DNA of 36,040 nt. Source: Phaeoceros laevis. Its lineage: Eukaryota > Anthocerotophyta > Anthocerotopsida > Notothyladales. The stretch is taken from NCBI GenBank assembly GCA_049999765.1, contig JBNGIQ010005145.1:1-36040 (forward strand). The letters are read 5' to 3'. The notes below the pieces were generated by a model. It had not been told where the DNA came from. It saw only the letters and a list, made by a program, of their open reading frames with translations, and made no database searches. Positions 21,217 to 33,782 of the stretch are shown in pieces. Both the position numbers and the translations under genes were made by a program. The stretch's first letter is position 1. Every line of letters begins with the position of its first letter.

Positions 21217-21955
21217 TAGGGTTGTGCATATTACATGTCAGCGGGCATGAGTGTAAGGAATTACACATGTAACGTGTAATTGTACTGTAAATGGCTATTT
21301 TACCTTACACCTGCATGTAAGCCCAATTGTAATTACATCCACCAAAGTGTAATTACATCTCTCAAACTTACAGTGTCAAATGTAAAATAATTTATGTGAT
21401 TATCTTGCCCTCGGAGGCGTGGTAGGAGGCACAAGCGACCGCTAGTATTGGCCCCAAGTTCAAGCAAGCACATACTTGCAACTTTGCAAGGCAGTGGTGA
21501 TTTTTTGAAACCTTCTTAGCTGTCGTACTACATACCGTTGGATTCCTCTCATTGAGACGCGTCGTTTGGTACCATTTTTGTCTGCATTTGAGCACTAGAG
21601 CAACTCACATGTGCATTTGAGCACTAGAGCAACTCACATGTGTGATTTTCAGGTTTTTTCATGCAAATGGCAGATTTCAGGTGATGTTTCCGACTGCATA
21701 AGTGTGGCTGCTATCCTACTATATACCGTTGGATTCCTCCTTGTTTACACCTCTTTACACTTGGCGTCACTTACATGTGTAAAATTCCGTATTTCACATA
21801 TGTAAACGGAAAAATTTGGTGTCACGCACATGTAACCCTAAATGCCGCTTACATGTCATACATGTCACACTTTTGGGGGTCCGAGTAATTGCATATGTAA
21901 TATGTAATTACATATGTAAACTGTAAACATGTAAAATGTAAGGTGCACAATCCTA
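21217..21955. mobile_element. Non-autonomous hAT-like element with 8-bp target duplication
   Basis: Left end TAGGGTTGTGCA and right end TGCACAATCCTA are inverted with one mismatch. ACCCCAGG flanks both sides exactly (21209-21216 and 21956-21963). An 8-bp duplication and a TAGGG-type short TIR are typical of hAT. The 739-bp body carries many TGTAATTACA/ACATGTAA-type subterminal motifs near both ends, of the sort hAT transposases bind. No transposase ORF is present. Confidence 0.85.
21583..21640 (+). repeat. 29-bp tandem duplication inside the hAT-like element
   Basis: Two perfect units begin TGCATTTGAGCACTAGAGC (21583-21611 and 21612-21640). A separate direct repeat, TATACCGTTGGATTCCTC-like, occurs near 21530 and 21720 in the same element. 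Confidence 0.85.
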
Positions 21956-22146
21956 ACCCCAGGTTATATGATGCACGCGAAGATTTGTGAACTTCGGATG
22001 AGGAATTACGAATCAGTTGACACGCCATTAATTGCATTCCAACGATTTCAAGCGGGGTGTGGCTGCGGGTGTCGCTGCAAGCGGCACCTCGTGTACGGGG
22101 CATTACGCTAGAACCGTAGAGCTCCTTCGAGGTCGGCATTACAACG

Positions 22147-23798
<1,652 letters not shown>

Positions 23799-24012
23799 GT
23801 CGACTTACTTGTAGGTGGGCAGTACCAATCGGAGCAGTGCAGCAAAACAGGTCAGTTCTAGCTCGCTGGAACGTTTCTGACCTACTCGACCATAAATATA
23901 GGGTTTATAGCAGGGTATCATCAGTGCTCCTGCTCCTTGCTGCTGGCGGATTCACCGGTGGGAAGGTGCGCCGTGTTTTTGCGAGTTTCACGCATCAAAG
24001 GAGCTGCCCACA
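23799..24012. promoter_or_regulatory. Shared divergent promoter region, METTL5 / MPP alpha
   Basis: Only 214 bp separate the two start codons, so 5' UTRs and core promoters of both genes must lie here or overlap coding sequence. A CCAAT box is at 23825-23829 and an AT-rich TAAATATA element at 23893-23900, about 113 bp before the MPP alpha start. Bidirectional use is inferred from spacing alone. Confidence 0.6.
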
Positions 24013-27004
24013 ATGTTGTCCTCCTCCATCAGGCATCTGCGACGCGCCAAGGTAGATCTGAGGTCCAGGTTTTGCTTGATTGTGCATTCAATTCTAAGAG
24101 TGAGTTTCTTTTCCTATTCAGCTAACAGTGTATATTTATGCTGACTGTCTTGGATGCAGGGCGGAAGGCGTGTCTGTAGGAAAATTACGACTAGTTCCAT
24201 CCTGAGACAGGCTGTGCCAGCCGTAGTGAAATCACCTCCGTCTGGGGGTCTTTTATCACGGTTGTTGGGTGACACTCCCACGAATATTTTGCCTCCTCTG
24301 TATGAACCCTTGGTTGGGCGTCACCCGGAGCCACTACCTGATGTCGTTAAGCCATCTGAAACCAAGTTGACGACTCTGCAAAATGGTCTCAAAATCGCTT
24401 CCGAAGACACCCCGGTACTCTGACATTCTTCACCTTTCTTTCCTGGCATAGTCATTTATTTCCCTGTTGCATCCTTATATTGATCCTTCCAAGCACTTAC
24501 TGGGGGGTCATCACAGGGGCCTACTGCCACGCTGGGGGTCTACGTTGACAGTGGGTGTGTGCATGAAACTCCATACGATTGTGGAGCCACCCATCTTTTG
24601 GAGCGGATGGCATTTAAGAGCACAAAAAATAGGACCCATTTCCGCCTGATTCGAGAAGTGGAGGCAATTGGAGGCAACGTTACAGCTTCGGCGTCCAGAG
24701 AGCAGATGGCCTACACTGGTGACACCATCAAAACATTTGTGCCTGAGATGATTGAGATTCTTTTGGACAGCATCAGGAACCCTGTGTTCCATGAGTGGGA
24801 AGTGAAAGAGCAGGTATACATTGTCGATGTAAAAAAACTGGCCCCGTTTCCAACAGCGCTGCGGCTCTATTACCCTGGGTCTATATTACTTCAGGATACA
24901 TGGGGATATCTGCTGAACATTTCGACCGTATTGTCTCTGCGGCAGGTTGCTAAAGTAAAAGCTGAGATTGTCGAGGTGGCTAACAACCCCCATAGTGTTT
25001 TGTTGGAGGCCTTCCATCTGTCTGGATATGCTGGTGCCTTGGGCCAAACCCTTTTGGCGCCCGAATCTGCTCTTGCAAGGCTCAATAGTCAAGTTCTTGA
25101 GGAATTCATTGCAGTAAGCTGTGGTCACAAGATGTTTTTGTGGACGCCTGGAGGGAATGTTCTTAGCCATTTAATACTGGTGTACTACTTGCTGGCAGTC
25201 ATTATCTGCTTATTCTTTCACATATGTAACCAATTTTTGAATCACTCAACAGGACAAATACACTGCTCCTCGGATTGTCATAGCAGCTTCAGGTGTTGAT
25301 CACGAGGATCTACTTTCTGTGGCTCGACCGCTGGTTGAAGACATGCCTGCAGTTCTTGTACCACCAGTTCCCAAGTCAGAGTACATTGGTGGGGACTGGC
25401 GACAGGCGGTTGAATCTCCTGTAAGCTATGCACCAATAGAGACTTTGTCATGTCTTGCATGAGTTTTGGTGCTCTCAATAGCAGCTTACAAGGAAGTTAG
25501 AATGCTGTCTGGTAGCTGGTGCTATTTGTAACTTTGATCCTGGTTGCTGTACCATCAATGTGTTTGGTATTGCAGAAAACTCATGTTGCATTGGCTTTTG
25601 AAGTTCCTGGTGGGTGGCGGAATGAAAGGGATTCAATGACAGCAACAGTGTTGCAGGTACTGTCGCAGTCGTTGCATGAGCTTGAATTGGACATTCAACC
25701 AAGAAGTTTGCAATTGGCTAACAGTATGAGCATGATATGGTGAAGCAACCTCATTCCCCAAGTTCTGTGTAGACACTCCTTGGTGGAGGTGGGTCGTTCT
25801 CCCCCGGTGGACCTGGTAAAGGAATGTACTCACGCCTTTGTAAGTATCTCTGAGGTTTTTTCTAGCTGAGCAACAGGTTTTATCTTAACCAGCATGTGAA
25901 ATCGTGTTCCGAAAGCTTTCCCAGCTGTGTGTCGCATTCTTGTAATCTCATTTGTGTCTGTGGTCGTGGGCTTGTTTCTTATTCTTTGCATTTCTGGTTG
26001 CAATTGTGATCGTCTTTACGACATGCCTGGGTTACACCAAATGCAGATACACGTGTGCTCAACAAGTATGAAAAAGTTCAGTCGTTCACCGCATTCAATT
26101 CCATATACAATGAGAGTGGTCTTTTTGGCATCCATGCAACCTCGGTAAGATGTCACCTGGCATCGTGTTCATTGGAATGAGGTTAGATAAGTTCATTTGT
26201 GCTTGTAGGAAGGCCACAAGCAGTGTAAGATTTCTGTCTTTGCCTCAATGCAAGGTGGTCGTTGGCAGCCTGAAGTGTTCCTTACGAGTTGCCTGGGATA
26301 CCTGGTTGCAGGGTTCTGACTTTGTCCCCAAGCTTGTTGAGCTTGTTGTGAAGGAGTTAACTGCAGTTGCCTCTCCTGGGCAAGGTTAGTTCCTAGATAT
26401 CTCGTCAGCACTTCTCCAACTCTTTCGGGAGATCTAAGCTGCTTAATTGGTTCTATGACAGTTACCGACCTAGAGCTCCAACGAGCAAAAAACACCACCA
26501 TTTCAGCTGTATTGATGAATCTGGAGTCACGGGTGAGTGGCGATGGAGACTTTGTTAACTGTTACCAGCGGTCAAAGATGATGCTGGGTGGTTGTGGTTG
26601 TCAGGTGGTGGTGGCTGAGGATATTGGACGCCAGATTCTTACTTATGGCCACAGGTATGGCTGCAATCACTATGTTGGCTCATTCTCCAATTGAAATGGG
26701 AAACTGAAATTTGTACTCTTTTTCTGCTTGCCTAGAAAACTGCCCCAGGAGTTCATAGATGCTGTAAATGCACTGACATTGAAGGACTTAAGCGTTGTTG
26801 CTAAAAAGATTATTGAAACTCCTTTGACCATGGCGTCATGGGGTGATGGTAGGGAGCTGAAAACCACTTTGTGTGCTTTTGTGATTTGGCATGGTTTCTT
26901 TCCAGTATTATGCATTTGTCCTTCATTGACTTGAGTCATTGTCGTGGCATGCAGTCATACATGTTCCTCGTTATGATGTGGTGTCTCGGCAGTTCTCACA
27001 GTGA
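24013..27004 (+). CDS. MPPalpha: Mitochondrial processing peptidase alpha subunit, 13 exons
   Basis: With the beta subunit it cleaves presequences of imported mitochondrial proteins; in plants both belong to the cytochrome bc1 complex. Exons: 24013-24051, 24160-24414, 24517-24813, 24946-25113, 25253-25420, 25576-25656, 25773-25839, 26047-26144, 26312-26384, 26462-26532, 26605-26654, 26736-26848, 26955-27004. All introns are GT-AG and phases give 509 codons plus TGA, the normal family size. The Arg/Ser-rich N-terminus (MLSSSIRHLRR, then GGRRVCRK) looks like a presequence. At the beta HxxEH site it reads H124-x-x-E127-R128, the degenerate form expected for a non-catalytic alpha subunit. The substrate-binding glycine-rich loop GGGGSFSPGGPGKG is at 340-353. 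ESR...AEDIGRQILTYG and a C-terminal YDVVSRQF follow. Intact. Confidence 0.95.
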
Positions 27005-28467
27005 GAAATTGAACTCCTAGGAGCCTTGGTGCAAAGTAAGGCACACTGACTGGTTGCAGCCAGGTAGCCTGGGAATTCTGACTTGGAGTGTGGGGAGGGG
27101 AGGTGGGCAGATTCTGTCCGAGTTATCCCAGTGGGAGGCTGTTGTGGGTATGTGCTGGGACTATGCTGATCCCATGTCTAGGTCTTTACATCGAAGGAGA
27201 AAACTGCTGAGAAAAGTGCTTGCAGCTTCCGAGAACAATAGCTGATGGGATGTGCCTCTCCGTTATCGTTGGATTGATGAGAACGTTTTTCTGGTCTTTT
27301 TTCTTTTAGTCTGGCATGGGTTTCTGATATCACATTTTGCCACATGGGAACCGTTTGCACTGGAGAAGTTGCATCCACGAATGACCACATCCTCGCTGCT
27401 CATCCCTGGACACTAGTCTTAGCGGCATCCTTTATGAGATAATGTACCAGACTTATACCCGGTATTGCGTGCTAGTTGGCTCGGATGCCATTATGGTTGG
27501 GTAAGAGTTATATTTAGGGGGGTAAAACATCAAATTCAATAGGGGAAATCATAATGGGGGTGGGTGGAATTCAGTACTCCATTGCATGTTCTCTCAAGAG
27601 TGTAACATCATACAACAAAGCAAAATAAGAAAAGCTTGGTAAGAAAGTACAGACACAATGACACTCAAAACACCAGATGTGTTCTTGCCCATGACCATGA
27701 ATGCACGAGGGCGGATAAAAGGTTGGCATCAGTGCTAAAATCTAGCACAAAATAACCAATTTTAGTAAGATCTAGCACCATCTTGATAATGTCATAAGTT
27801 TTATTCTAGGGTTCTATCCAACCAGCACTGATGGAGCAGGCTTTGAGCTCCATGAGCTTTGGAACTCTTTCCTCTTGCACTGCACACTTCTTTGAACTTG
27901 TTTCATATGCATGGTAGAGTGCACACTTCTTGCATGTGTCATGGACGTGGGCATTTGAATGTCATGGTTCACGCCAAGCTCACCTAATATAGGCACAGGA
28001 GTGCTGCTTTTAGAGAGTGTCTACTGATTTTGGAGAGGGTCTATTGTAGTCATAACCGTCAGTGCGCAAACCCTAATCTTTTATCTACATAATTTTTTTT
28101 CCTAATCATTGTTCAACCAATGGTTAAGACAATTCATATTTCGAACAAATCCCTTGGCTTCCGGCCGAAGCCAAAAGCTTCCTTACCTTCGAAACATAGT
28201 CTCGTAACTCTCGTTTGTTTACGATGGGAAGGAGGTCAGGCTCGACGCCTGTTTCCATAACCACCGAGCAATCTCACAGGCGGCATTGGCGGCATTATTT
28301 GGCATTTGGAAACATACTTGATGCTTCTGCGCTTTATTCTACGAGGGGCGTCGCGCGCCTTTCCGGTCCAAGCCTTCGAGGTGTGACCTGCCTCTCGACC
28401 TCTGTCCAGCACTCGGCGAAATTCCATAACCCGGCAGTGGGGTGGGACGCGGCGGAAGAAAGGAGGC
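27005..28467. other. Intergenic: MPP alpha 3' flank and hydrolase 5' flank
   Basis: The first few hundred bases probably include the MPP alpha 3' UTR, though no clean AATAAA was seen near the stop. The segment 27480-28200 is AT-rich with no gene. A short hairpin (GGCTTCCGGCCGAAGCC) lies at 28156-28172. The hydrolase leader probably starts somewhere after 28200. A longer frame from 28215 overlaps the true exon in another frame and is not supported. Confidence 0.5.
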
Positions 28468-30750
28468 ATGGTGAATTGGTTGAGCGGGCTGCTGTATGGC
28501 GCAACGGGAATAATGTGCACCTGCATGGTGCTGCTTGTCACTTTCCAGGAGAAGCTGGTGTACGTGCCCGTCATTCCGGGGATGAGCAAGGGCTATCCCA
28601 TTACTCCCGCTCGTCTTGGTTTGGAGTACGAGGATGTGGAGTTGCACGCTGCCGACGGTGTGCGCCTCCACAGTTGGTTCATCAAAGCCAGCGCCAAGGG
28701 TGTGTTTTCCCGGATCCGCCGAAATTCGCCAACTTTGCTTGTACTTATTGTCTACCGCTGCACCCCTACTTGAAAATTATGCCTTGTGCTGCGGCACTTT
28801 TACCTCGGGCTCCCAACCGTCTCATTCCAGGCCCTTCTGACAATGTCAACAGCTTTGCAGGCTGACAGATGGTTTCTGCCTGCAATCCTTATCTGACCGG
28901 GGTCGTGAGAAACTGCACATGCCACAGCTTTTGTTTTCGTGAGTTACGGATCTTCATTATTAGAGAGTGCCCCTCCCGCTTAATCAGGTCAAGAATTAGA
29001 GCCTTACCTTTGTCTATCTAGGTATCTGCTGCCGTACAGAGCTCTCGTATTCCTCATATCTGGTTGTCTTTCATGTTTTTTTTTCCCCGTTCTCCCTTGA
29101 GAGCCAGGTTGAGATCAGCAAACTCTTAGCTGCTGAATGCCTGGTTCACGCTGTGCATTCACTGTTATGGATGCATACTTTGGTAGTAGCTAGCACAAAA
29201 AGAAGTTCAGTCGCTGCTCCACTCCTCTTCCTGTGCAGCTCTTGCTTCTACCAGTAAATCTCTTTATGTTCTATTTTTTTCCAGTGGTGATTCAAATTGC
29301 CAGGTTTCTCACTGTGGCGTACGGTTTGCAGGTCCTACGGTCTTGTTTTTCCAGGAAAATGCAGGCAGTATCCTTAAACAGCTTATACCAGTAGATCTGG
29401 TATAGATGCTTTGGCTGCAACTGATGTGGGGGGTCTGCTTTCAGGCTAGAAAATTGACCAAAGACCTACGGCCTTGACAAAAGGTCTGCAGACATTGCTC
29501 ACCGGCTTGAGTTTGTCGACATCATGTTGGGGCGCCTAAACTGTAATGTGTTTATGCTCTCGTACCGTGGGTATGCCCAGCCATTTTTTGTATTCAGTGC
29601 AGATTAGAGTGTGGTGATTTTCCTGCTTGATGTACCCATTTGCAAGACATGGTGAGATAAAGTGGCCTACAGAGTTTCTCCTCCTTCTCAACACTTCAGT
29701 CTGTGATCCCTCTGATACAGATATGGTGCAAGTGATGGAAATCCATCACAGCCTGGGCTCACATTAGATGCACAGGTAAAGGGATTAACTGAGAGGACGG
29801 ATGCCTTTCATACCAAACTATGCGACTCTGTTCCTGATTGTGGTTGCTAGAATGATTGAACTAGAATGTTGTTGCAGGCAGCGTTGAACCATCTTTTGGA
29901 ACGGAGCGATATTGATCCCGGAAAGATATTTGTCTTTGGAAGGTCGCTGGGTGGAGCAGTTAGCGCCAAGCTTGTTCAAAACAATCCGGGCAAGGCAAAG
30001 TTTCGTTCCATTTTGATATTCGACATGTGTTTGCGTAGCTTGACAGTCAACACTGCTTGAAATCCTTTTGCTTTGTATGCAAGCAAACTAGCAGGTGAAT
30101 TTCACTCTCTTAGCTTGGTTGTAATGTGTCTCTAAGAGTGCAAGAAGGGTTTGCTTGTGCAATGTACTTATTGTGGGTAAAGCTTTCTTCACTCTTAATC
30201 TTGGGAGGGAAATCCCCGTAAAAATTGAAGGGTTGGTACATCAACAGGTCTGCGGTGTCATATTGGAGAACACATTTACTTCGGTGTTGGACATGGCAGG
30301 CGTGATGCTTCCTCTTCTAAGGTGGTTCATTGGACGAACCCACTGCCGAGGGCCGAAGTTGCTGAACCCCCTGGTTCGATCACCTTGGTCCACTGTTGAT
30401 GTGATTGGTCAGGTACTCCCCGAATTTGTCAGCCAGCACTAGGAGAGGCATTCATGTCCTGCTAGACTCCCTAAAAGGTGTCTGGAGTGTTGCAGATCAA
30501 AGAACCCATACTGTTTCTGTCGGGAATGAGGGACGAAATGGTTCCACCAGAACACATGCGGACACTGTACGGAGCAGCTACTGCAAGTGTGAATCGGACT
30601 TTCATAGAGTTTCCAGCAGGTATGCATATGGATACCTGGCTGCGAGGAGGGGAACGGTACTGGCGTGTGATTCAGCTGTTTGTGGAAAGGTACGGTGTTG
30701 GGCAGCTGCATGATGAGCCTTCTTCCAGGATTGGTGAATGGGCACGTTGA
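28468..30750 (+). CDS. WAV2: WAV2/ABHD13 (Bem46-type) membrane alpha/beta hydrolase, seven exons
   Basis: Homologous to Arabidopsis WAV2, a membrane protein affecting root bending; the substrate is unknown. Exons: 28468-28699, 29332-29367, 29492-29570, 29721-29775, 29878-29994, 30248-30412, 30496-30750, giving 312 codons plus TGA (Arabidopsis about 308). Residues 5-24 form one N-terminal membrane segment, followed by TFQEKLVYVPVIPG. The oxyanion region is GPTVLFFQENAGN. The nucleophile elbow is GRSLGG with Ser157, the acid Asp241 lies in MRDEMVPP, and His272 in AGMHMDTW, so the triad is complete. Intron 5 (29995-30247) appears to start GC instead of GT. Retaining it would meet a stop at 30058. 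The start is chosen because the encoded N-terminus matches the family from residue 1. Confidence 0.93.
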
Positions 30751-30829
30751 TTATTCTTTTCATTTTAGCTGTTGTATGATTATCGGTATAATGGTTGTAT
30801 CGCGACCGCACGCTTGCGAAAGCTTGAGA

Positions 30830-30835
30830 AATAAA
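30830..30835 (+). terminator. Polyadenylation signal AATAAA for the WAV2-type gene
   Basis: AATAAA lies 80 nt after the stop codon, the only canonical hexamer close to this end. Confidence 0.5.
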
Positions 30836-31036
30836 GCGCTCCCTGAGAAGGGTTTCGACGCGCCCGCAACTTCCGCATTTCCTCTTCGTGATACCCCTGG
30901 ATCGTAGCCACCCGTTGCACTATACCACCGCTCACGTCAATCGTCGCCACCCCGTTATAGCCACGGGTGACTGCTCGGACTTCCCTTATCTGTAGACTAG
31001 ACTAGCCCAGCCCTACCGGACCAGTACCCGTAGTTA
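30836..31036. other. 3' flank of the hydrolase gene, GC-rich
   Basis: No gene is seen. GC content rises sharply compared with the gene just upstream and stays high through the MITE cluster to about 32200. Confidence 0.4.
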
Positions 31037-31394
31037 GGGCGGTTTCGCATGAGCCCGGTTCCGGCTATTGCAAGACGATAAGTTTGTGTCGCTGCTGCAG
31101 GCTTTTCTGAAATAGTTGGGTACCGGGCTCTGCACCGCGCAGAGCCGGGTCCCGATTTAGTAAGGGCTAATGATAGCCAACCCGGCTAACTGTCCCGGGA
31201 CGCTTCCAGCAGGTAGGGGCGGTCACCGTCGCTTTTTCACTCATCCCTGAATGACGCCATAGGGCGGTGCCGAGGCGTGCCGGTGCACGCCCGCTTGCTG
31301 CCGGTGGCACGGAAACTTTCACCCGGAGCCGGGCCCGGAAAATCCGCATCATGCGAACAGCCGGGATCCGGGCCGGGCTCATGCGAAACGGCCC
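31037..31394. mobile_element. Tourist/Harbinger-like MITE C, TTA target duplication
   Basis: Left end GGGCGGTTTCGCATGAGCCC and the inverted right end differ at one of 22 positions. TTA flanks both sides (31034-31036 and 31395-31397). The 358-bp interior contains a strong hairpin near 31127-31152 (CGGGCTCTGC / GCAGAGCCGG). There is no coding capacity. Confidence 0.75.
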
Positions 31395-31973
31395 TTACTT
31401 GCAAAGCCAGGGCCGGTCTTGGTTTCACTTCGCGACGGTCGATTTTTGGACAAGCAGGCAAGAACTTAGCGGGGCTGTTTCTGGTGGTGTCTACATTTTT
31501 GCCGGGTATTGCCGGGTATGCAAGCGACCCGGTAGGAGAAGGCACCGCGCGTATAGGCAGTATTGATAATATACGTGGTGTTATGTTATGCGCTGTCAGG
31601 TGCGCCGACCGCGTCCGCGTCACTTGCGAGTAGCCGAACCCGGCACCTCCAAGAGTAGCCGGACCCGGCACTGACACCTCTAAGAGTGAGTTTTGCATGG
31701 AAAAGTGGTAGCCCGGGCCGGTCGTTAAATCACCGGCCTGGGCATGCACATGGAAAACCAGCCTAGAGTGGATTCGCATGAGCCTGGCTCCGGTTCGTTC
31801 GGAACCGGGGCGTTCGCATGAGCCCATTAAAATAAAACACACTAACACAGTAAAAGGCGACTTTTTGCCGCATCCTTGATTGCCATGGTCCATTAGCCGA
31901 CATAAACCCTAGGGTTTATGCCAGCCAATGGACCGGTTGTCCGTTTGGAAAGCTGTTGGTTGCCACCTGCTAA
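31395..31973. other. GC-rich foldback fragments, no gene
   Basis: Several partial copies of MITE-like ends lie here: TTCGCATGAGCC occurs near 31772 and 31813, and an inverted pair around 31690-31772 contains AAAACCAGCC. The block AGTAGCCGAACCCGGCAC is repeated imperfectly at about 31629 and 31655. These look like truncated relatives of MITE C. Confidence 0.5.
31887..31934. repeat. 48-bp near-palindrome with telobox core
   Basis: The central 20 bp (31901-31920) are a perfect palindrome containing AAACCCTAGGGTTT, that is two opposed telobox-like AAACCCTA sites. The flanks GGTCCATT / AATGGACC extend the pairing to 31887-31934 with three mismatched pairs. Confidence 0.75.
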
Positions 31974-32329
31974 GGCTGGGTTTCCATGGTGTGCAACCCG
32001 TCCCTGGAAACGCACGCTAGGTGGGTAATTCATTCCCATGTAGCCCGTCGAAGGACCCGGCCGCGTGGTAGTGAACTGACACTTGCCCGGTTGTAGACCG
32101 GGCACCACCAGTCAACTGCACGGGCTCCGTCGTGCTGCAACAACGCCCGTTAAGGACACGCCTTCCCGTTCTACCGAGCCGGGGATAGCTTGGCACGGCT
32201 TGTGAGTGCTTGTTCGCGTGCTTGCAAGCACTCATTCACGTTGTGGCTTCAAAGTTCTTGGTCGCGCTCACTCACGCTATCTTCTTGCCTATGGCATCCA
32301 ATATTCATACAAGTGTCTAGACAGCCATC

Positions 32330-33670
32330 ATGGGGGTCACAGGTGTGGTACAAAATGTGCTAGATTTTTTTGGTTGTGATGCTTGCACTGATTTTCTCAA
32401 GTCTACTGTGGTAGGTGATGATGAATGAATGAATTTATTTCAACGATATGGTGCTCCAAACGTGGATGACAGTATAGAAGCTGTATTTGCTGCAACGACA
32501 GAGCTTGCATCAATCATTATTGCGTGTGGCTCTTTTGAGAAGCTACCCCGGGGCTTTCTGAATGGAGTCACTTATGGGCATTATTACATCAAACCAACAT
32601 TGAAAGATGTATGGCCTTTGTACAAAAAGGTGGCTGTGGACGATGAGAGACGATTTGCCAAGTTTTTTAGATTCGGTTGGGATACTTTCAAATACATATG
32701 TAGCTTGGTGCATGCTGACTTGCAGCTAACTGAGGTGCCTAGGTTTTTTAATGTTCCAAATAGGATACTTGATGTCCAGAAGCAGGTAGCTATTGCATTA
32801 TGGCGTCTAGCCACAAGAGATTCGTATGTTTCCGTGGGAGAGACCTTTGGTATTGGACAAGGCACTGCGTGCCGTATTACTAGGCACTTTGTACTGTCTC
32901 TTATTCAACGAGGTGCTTATCACATCTCTTTGCCTACAGCTGAAGGATTGGCTTTGGTTAAGGGAGGATTCTGCTTGAAGCAAGGGCTGCCTAATTGCTG
33001 TGGTGCAATTGACGCTACCCACTTCAGGTTGGAGCTTGCAAATGATGAACATGCTTGGGAATACAAAGGTAGATACAAAGACTTCACCATGGCCTTCCAG
33101 GCAATTGTTAGCCATGATAAAAGATTTCTTGATGTTGTTACTGGTTGGCCGGGGGCAGCTAACGACACCTGCATATTGCACAATAGTGAGTTCTACAACA
33201 TGGTCCATGCAAGGGAATGACTAGCAGGGCCTTCAGTTCGGGTGGACAATGTGATGGTCAGGGAATACCTCATCGGGGATGGAGGCCACCCTATTCTACC
33301 TTGGTTAATTGTACCTGTTTCAGGTCAAGGACTTGCTCCAAAGATGGATGCTTTCAATTACAAATTGTCGTCAACAAGAATGATTGTCGAATGTGCTTTT
33401 GGTGCTCTTAGAAAAATATGGAGGATTCTGGGTCGGAAAGTTTGGAGGGGGAACACAAAGTTCTTTACGGATGTCACATACGCTTGTGCTCTCTTATATA
33501 ACATTAGGCCAGAGAAAGGGGATGTCATCGATTCTAAATTACTAGCTGGTCCAAATGATCATGACAGAGGCAATCAAGTACACGTGGCTCAACCTATAGA
33601 CCCAGCAAATCAAGAAGGCCTGCGTACAAGAGCTGTACCAATGCGGCATTTATGGAATCAAGATCAATAG
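32330..33670 (+). pseudogene. PIF/Harbinger DDE transposase (HARBI1-type) with in-frame stops
   Basis: One reading frame runs from a possible ATG at 32330 to TAG at 33668-33670, broken only by TGA at 32426-32428 and at 33218-33220. The main block starts MNLFQRYGAP (32429). It includes a helix-turn-helix-like segment (VAIALWRLAT...VGETFGIGQGTACRIT) and the DDE_Tnp_4 nuclease. The first aspartate is in CGAIDATHF, the second around GWPGAANDTCILHNS, and the glutamate near RMIVECAFGALRKIW. The frame is otherwise unbroken after the second TGA, suggesting recent inactivation by point mutation. The TGA at 32426 lies in a TGAA tandem stretch and may simply precede the true start at 32429. Confidence 0.88.
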
Positions 33671-33782
33671 GAAAATTGTATTTGTTCTAAAGTTGCATGT
33701 GAAATCATGTCCAAGTACATGAGGTACTAGTGAACTCAAGTTTCCCTACAGCAAGACATTATGGTGTGGTACAAGTGTTCTA

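Noticed and set aside
24886-25170. Minus-strand ORFs under the MPP alpha exons
   Set aside because: They are mirror frames of well-supported coding exons and have no domain of their own.
28215-28865. 216-codon ORF overlapping the start of the hydrolase gene
   Set aside because: It overlaps exon 1 in another frame, runs into intron 1 and has a low-complexity, unconserved sequence. The WAV2-type frame from 28468 matches the family from its first residue.
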